A stretch of 60,000 nucleotides of DNA, from assembly GCA_030704615.1 (NCBI GenBank), contig CM060731.1, positions 67,314,756 through 67,374,755 on the forward strand. The letters are read 5' to 3'. This stretch comes from Takakia lepidozioides. Lineage: Eukaryota > Streptophyta > Takakiopsida > Takakiales > Takakiaceae. The notes under the pieces are model-generated. The model was not told where the DNA came from and did no database searches. It saw only the letters and a list, made by a program, of their open reading frames with translations. Shown here in pieces: positions 59,235 through 60,000 of this stretch. Numbering within the stretch: position 1 is the first letter of the stretch; each line of letters begins with the position of its first letter. Made by a program: the position numbers and the translations under genes.

Positions 59235-60000
59235 TCATGGACCGTATATTCTAGAATCACTCTGGGAAATGATTGTGCAAAGCTTTTCTAACTCACTTAT
59301 CAAATGCACTGAATACTTAGTGGTGACTTTATATGAAGTCTTGTATGACCACAAAGCCGTCAACAGCTTTGTATCCCAATCTGTTCTGTTTGCATTGACT
59401 ATTTTAGCCAAGATAGTACATAGTATTTTGTTGGTAGCCTCTGCCTGCCTATTACCCTGTGGGTAATAAGTTGTACTCTTCCTATGCACAATCATGAACT
59501 CTTTAGTCAATAGTTCTATGGTCTCATTAATGAAGTGACTTCCCTGGTCACTGATAAATTCCAGGGGACAGCCAAATCTTGTAAGTATGTTCTCATACAT
59601 GAACCTTGATGTGGACTTAGCTGTGTTGTCCCTCAGAGCTTTAGCTTCCCCACTTTGTAGTATAATCAGTGCTTGTTCTGTGTATTATTAGCTGGTGGGT
59701 TAATTGGTCCAACAAAGTCTAGTCCCCATTTCTGACCCTTCACTGGATATCATCTCCAACATGTACAACCCTTTGATTTTGATGTAGCATAGAGGCAATG
59801 GAAGCACCTCACATTAAGTGAGTTTGCTAATGACTGACAACCTTTTGAGAACTTACAATTCTGAACAAAAATGTGAAAGAGCAATACCTTGATGATGGGC
59901 CTTATTGATTTCATTTGCTTTCTGTGTGCATCTGGCACGCGTTTTCAGAAAGGACATAGTTGTCCTCTCATCTTTGAAGCCCTTGTGACAAGACATGATG
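59235..60000 (-). pseudogene. Ty3/gypsy integrase remnant, cut by the window edge
   Basis: From about 59740 downward the minus strand reads KGQKWGLDFVGPINPP, then a damaged stretch with two stops. An open piece follows, with RFGCPLEFISDQGSHFIN and KSTTYYPQGNRQAEATNKIL, the D and E regions of the integrase core. The piece above 59750 (HIFVQNCKFSKGCQ) may be the decayed HHCC zinc-binding region. The remainder of pol would lie outside the window. Confidence 0.85.

Overview
The window is nuclear DNA of a land plant. The PPR-DYW genes, the TMK-type receptor kinase, GT-AG introns, and Ty3/gypsy and non-LTR debris all point that way. The style of the DYW paralogues and the dense, old transposon content suggest a seed-free plant, most likely a fern, but this is inference and I cannot name a species.

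Layout. 0-5 kb: LINE debris, the exons of an unrecognised minus-strand gene, a small basic repeat-protein gene with a duplicated promoter, and one copy of a 0.9-kb module that recurs at 39.4-40.3 kb. 5.5-7.9 kb: an intact intronless PPR-DYW gene. 10.1-17.1 kb: a short-chain dehydrogenase/reductase (SDR) gene assembled here from eight exons. Its second intron carries a 4.2-kb non-LTR retrotransposon whose single 1269-codon frame is open except for six point stops. 17.6-18.0 kb: a minisatellite.

18.4-29.9 kb is the most unusual part: an 11.5-kb DNA transposon with a 9-bp target duplication, related ends and CACGTCA-rich subterminal arrays. It carries two divergent decayed genes. The plus-strand one is a MULE-like transposase with a GCM/WRKY-like zinc finger, an RNase H-like core and a SWIM finger. 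The minus-strand one is a ten-exon gene of about 1170 codons with a ParB/sulfiredoxin-like motif upstream of a beta-class (N6-A/N4-C type) DNA methyltransferase domain. Its introns hold an array of 24-bp palindromes, partly in ~300-bp tandem repeats.

30.3-37.0 kb is a cluster of decayed PPR-DYW genes with PLS-triplet expansion. 38.2-39.2 kb and 59.2-60 kb are Ty3/gypsy pol remnants. 47.5-50.9 kb is an intact three-exon TMK-type LRR receptor kinase. The remaining stretches are mostly unassigned. Only the TMK kinase, the 5.5-7.9 kb PPR gene and possibly the small basic gene look intact. Exon boundaries come from reading splice sites and phases by eye; no alignment or database search was run.
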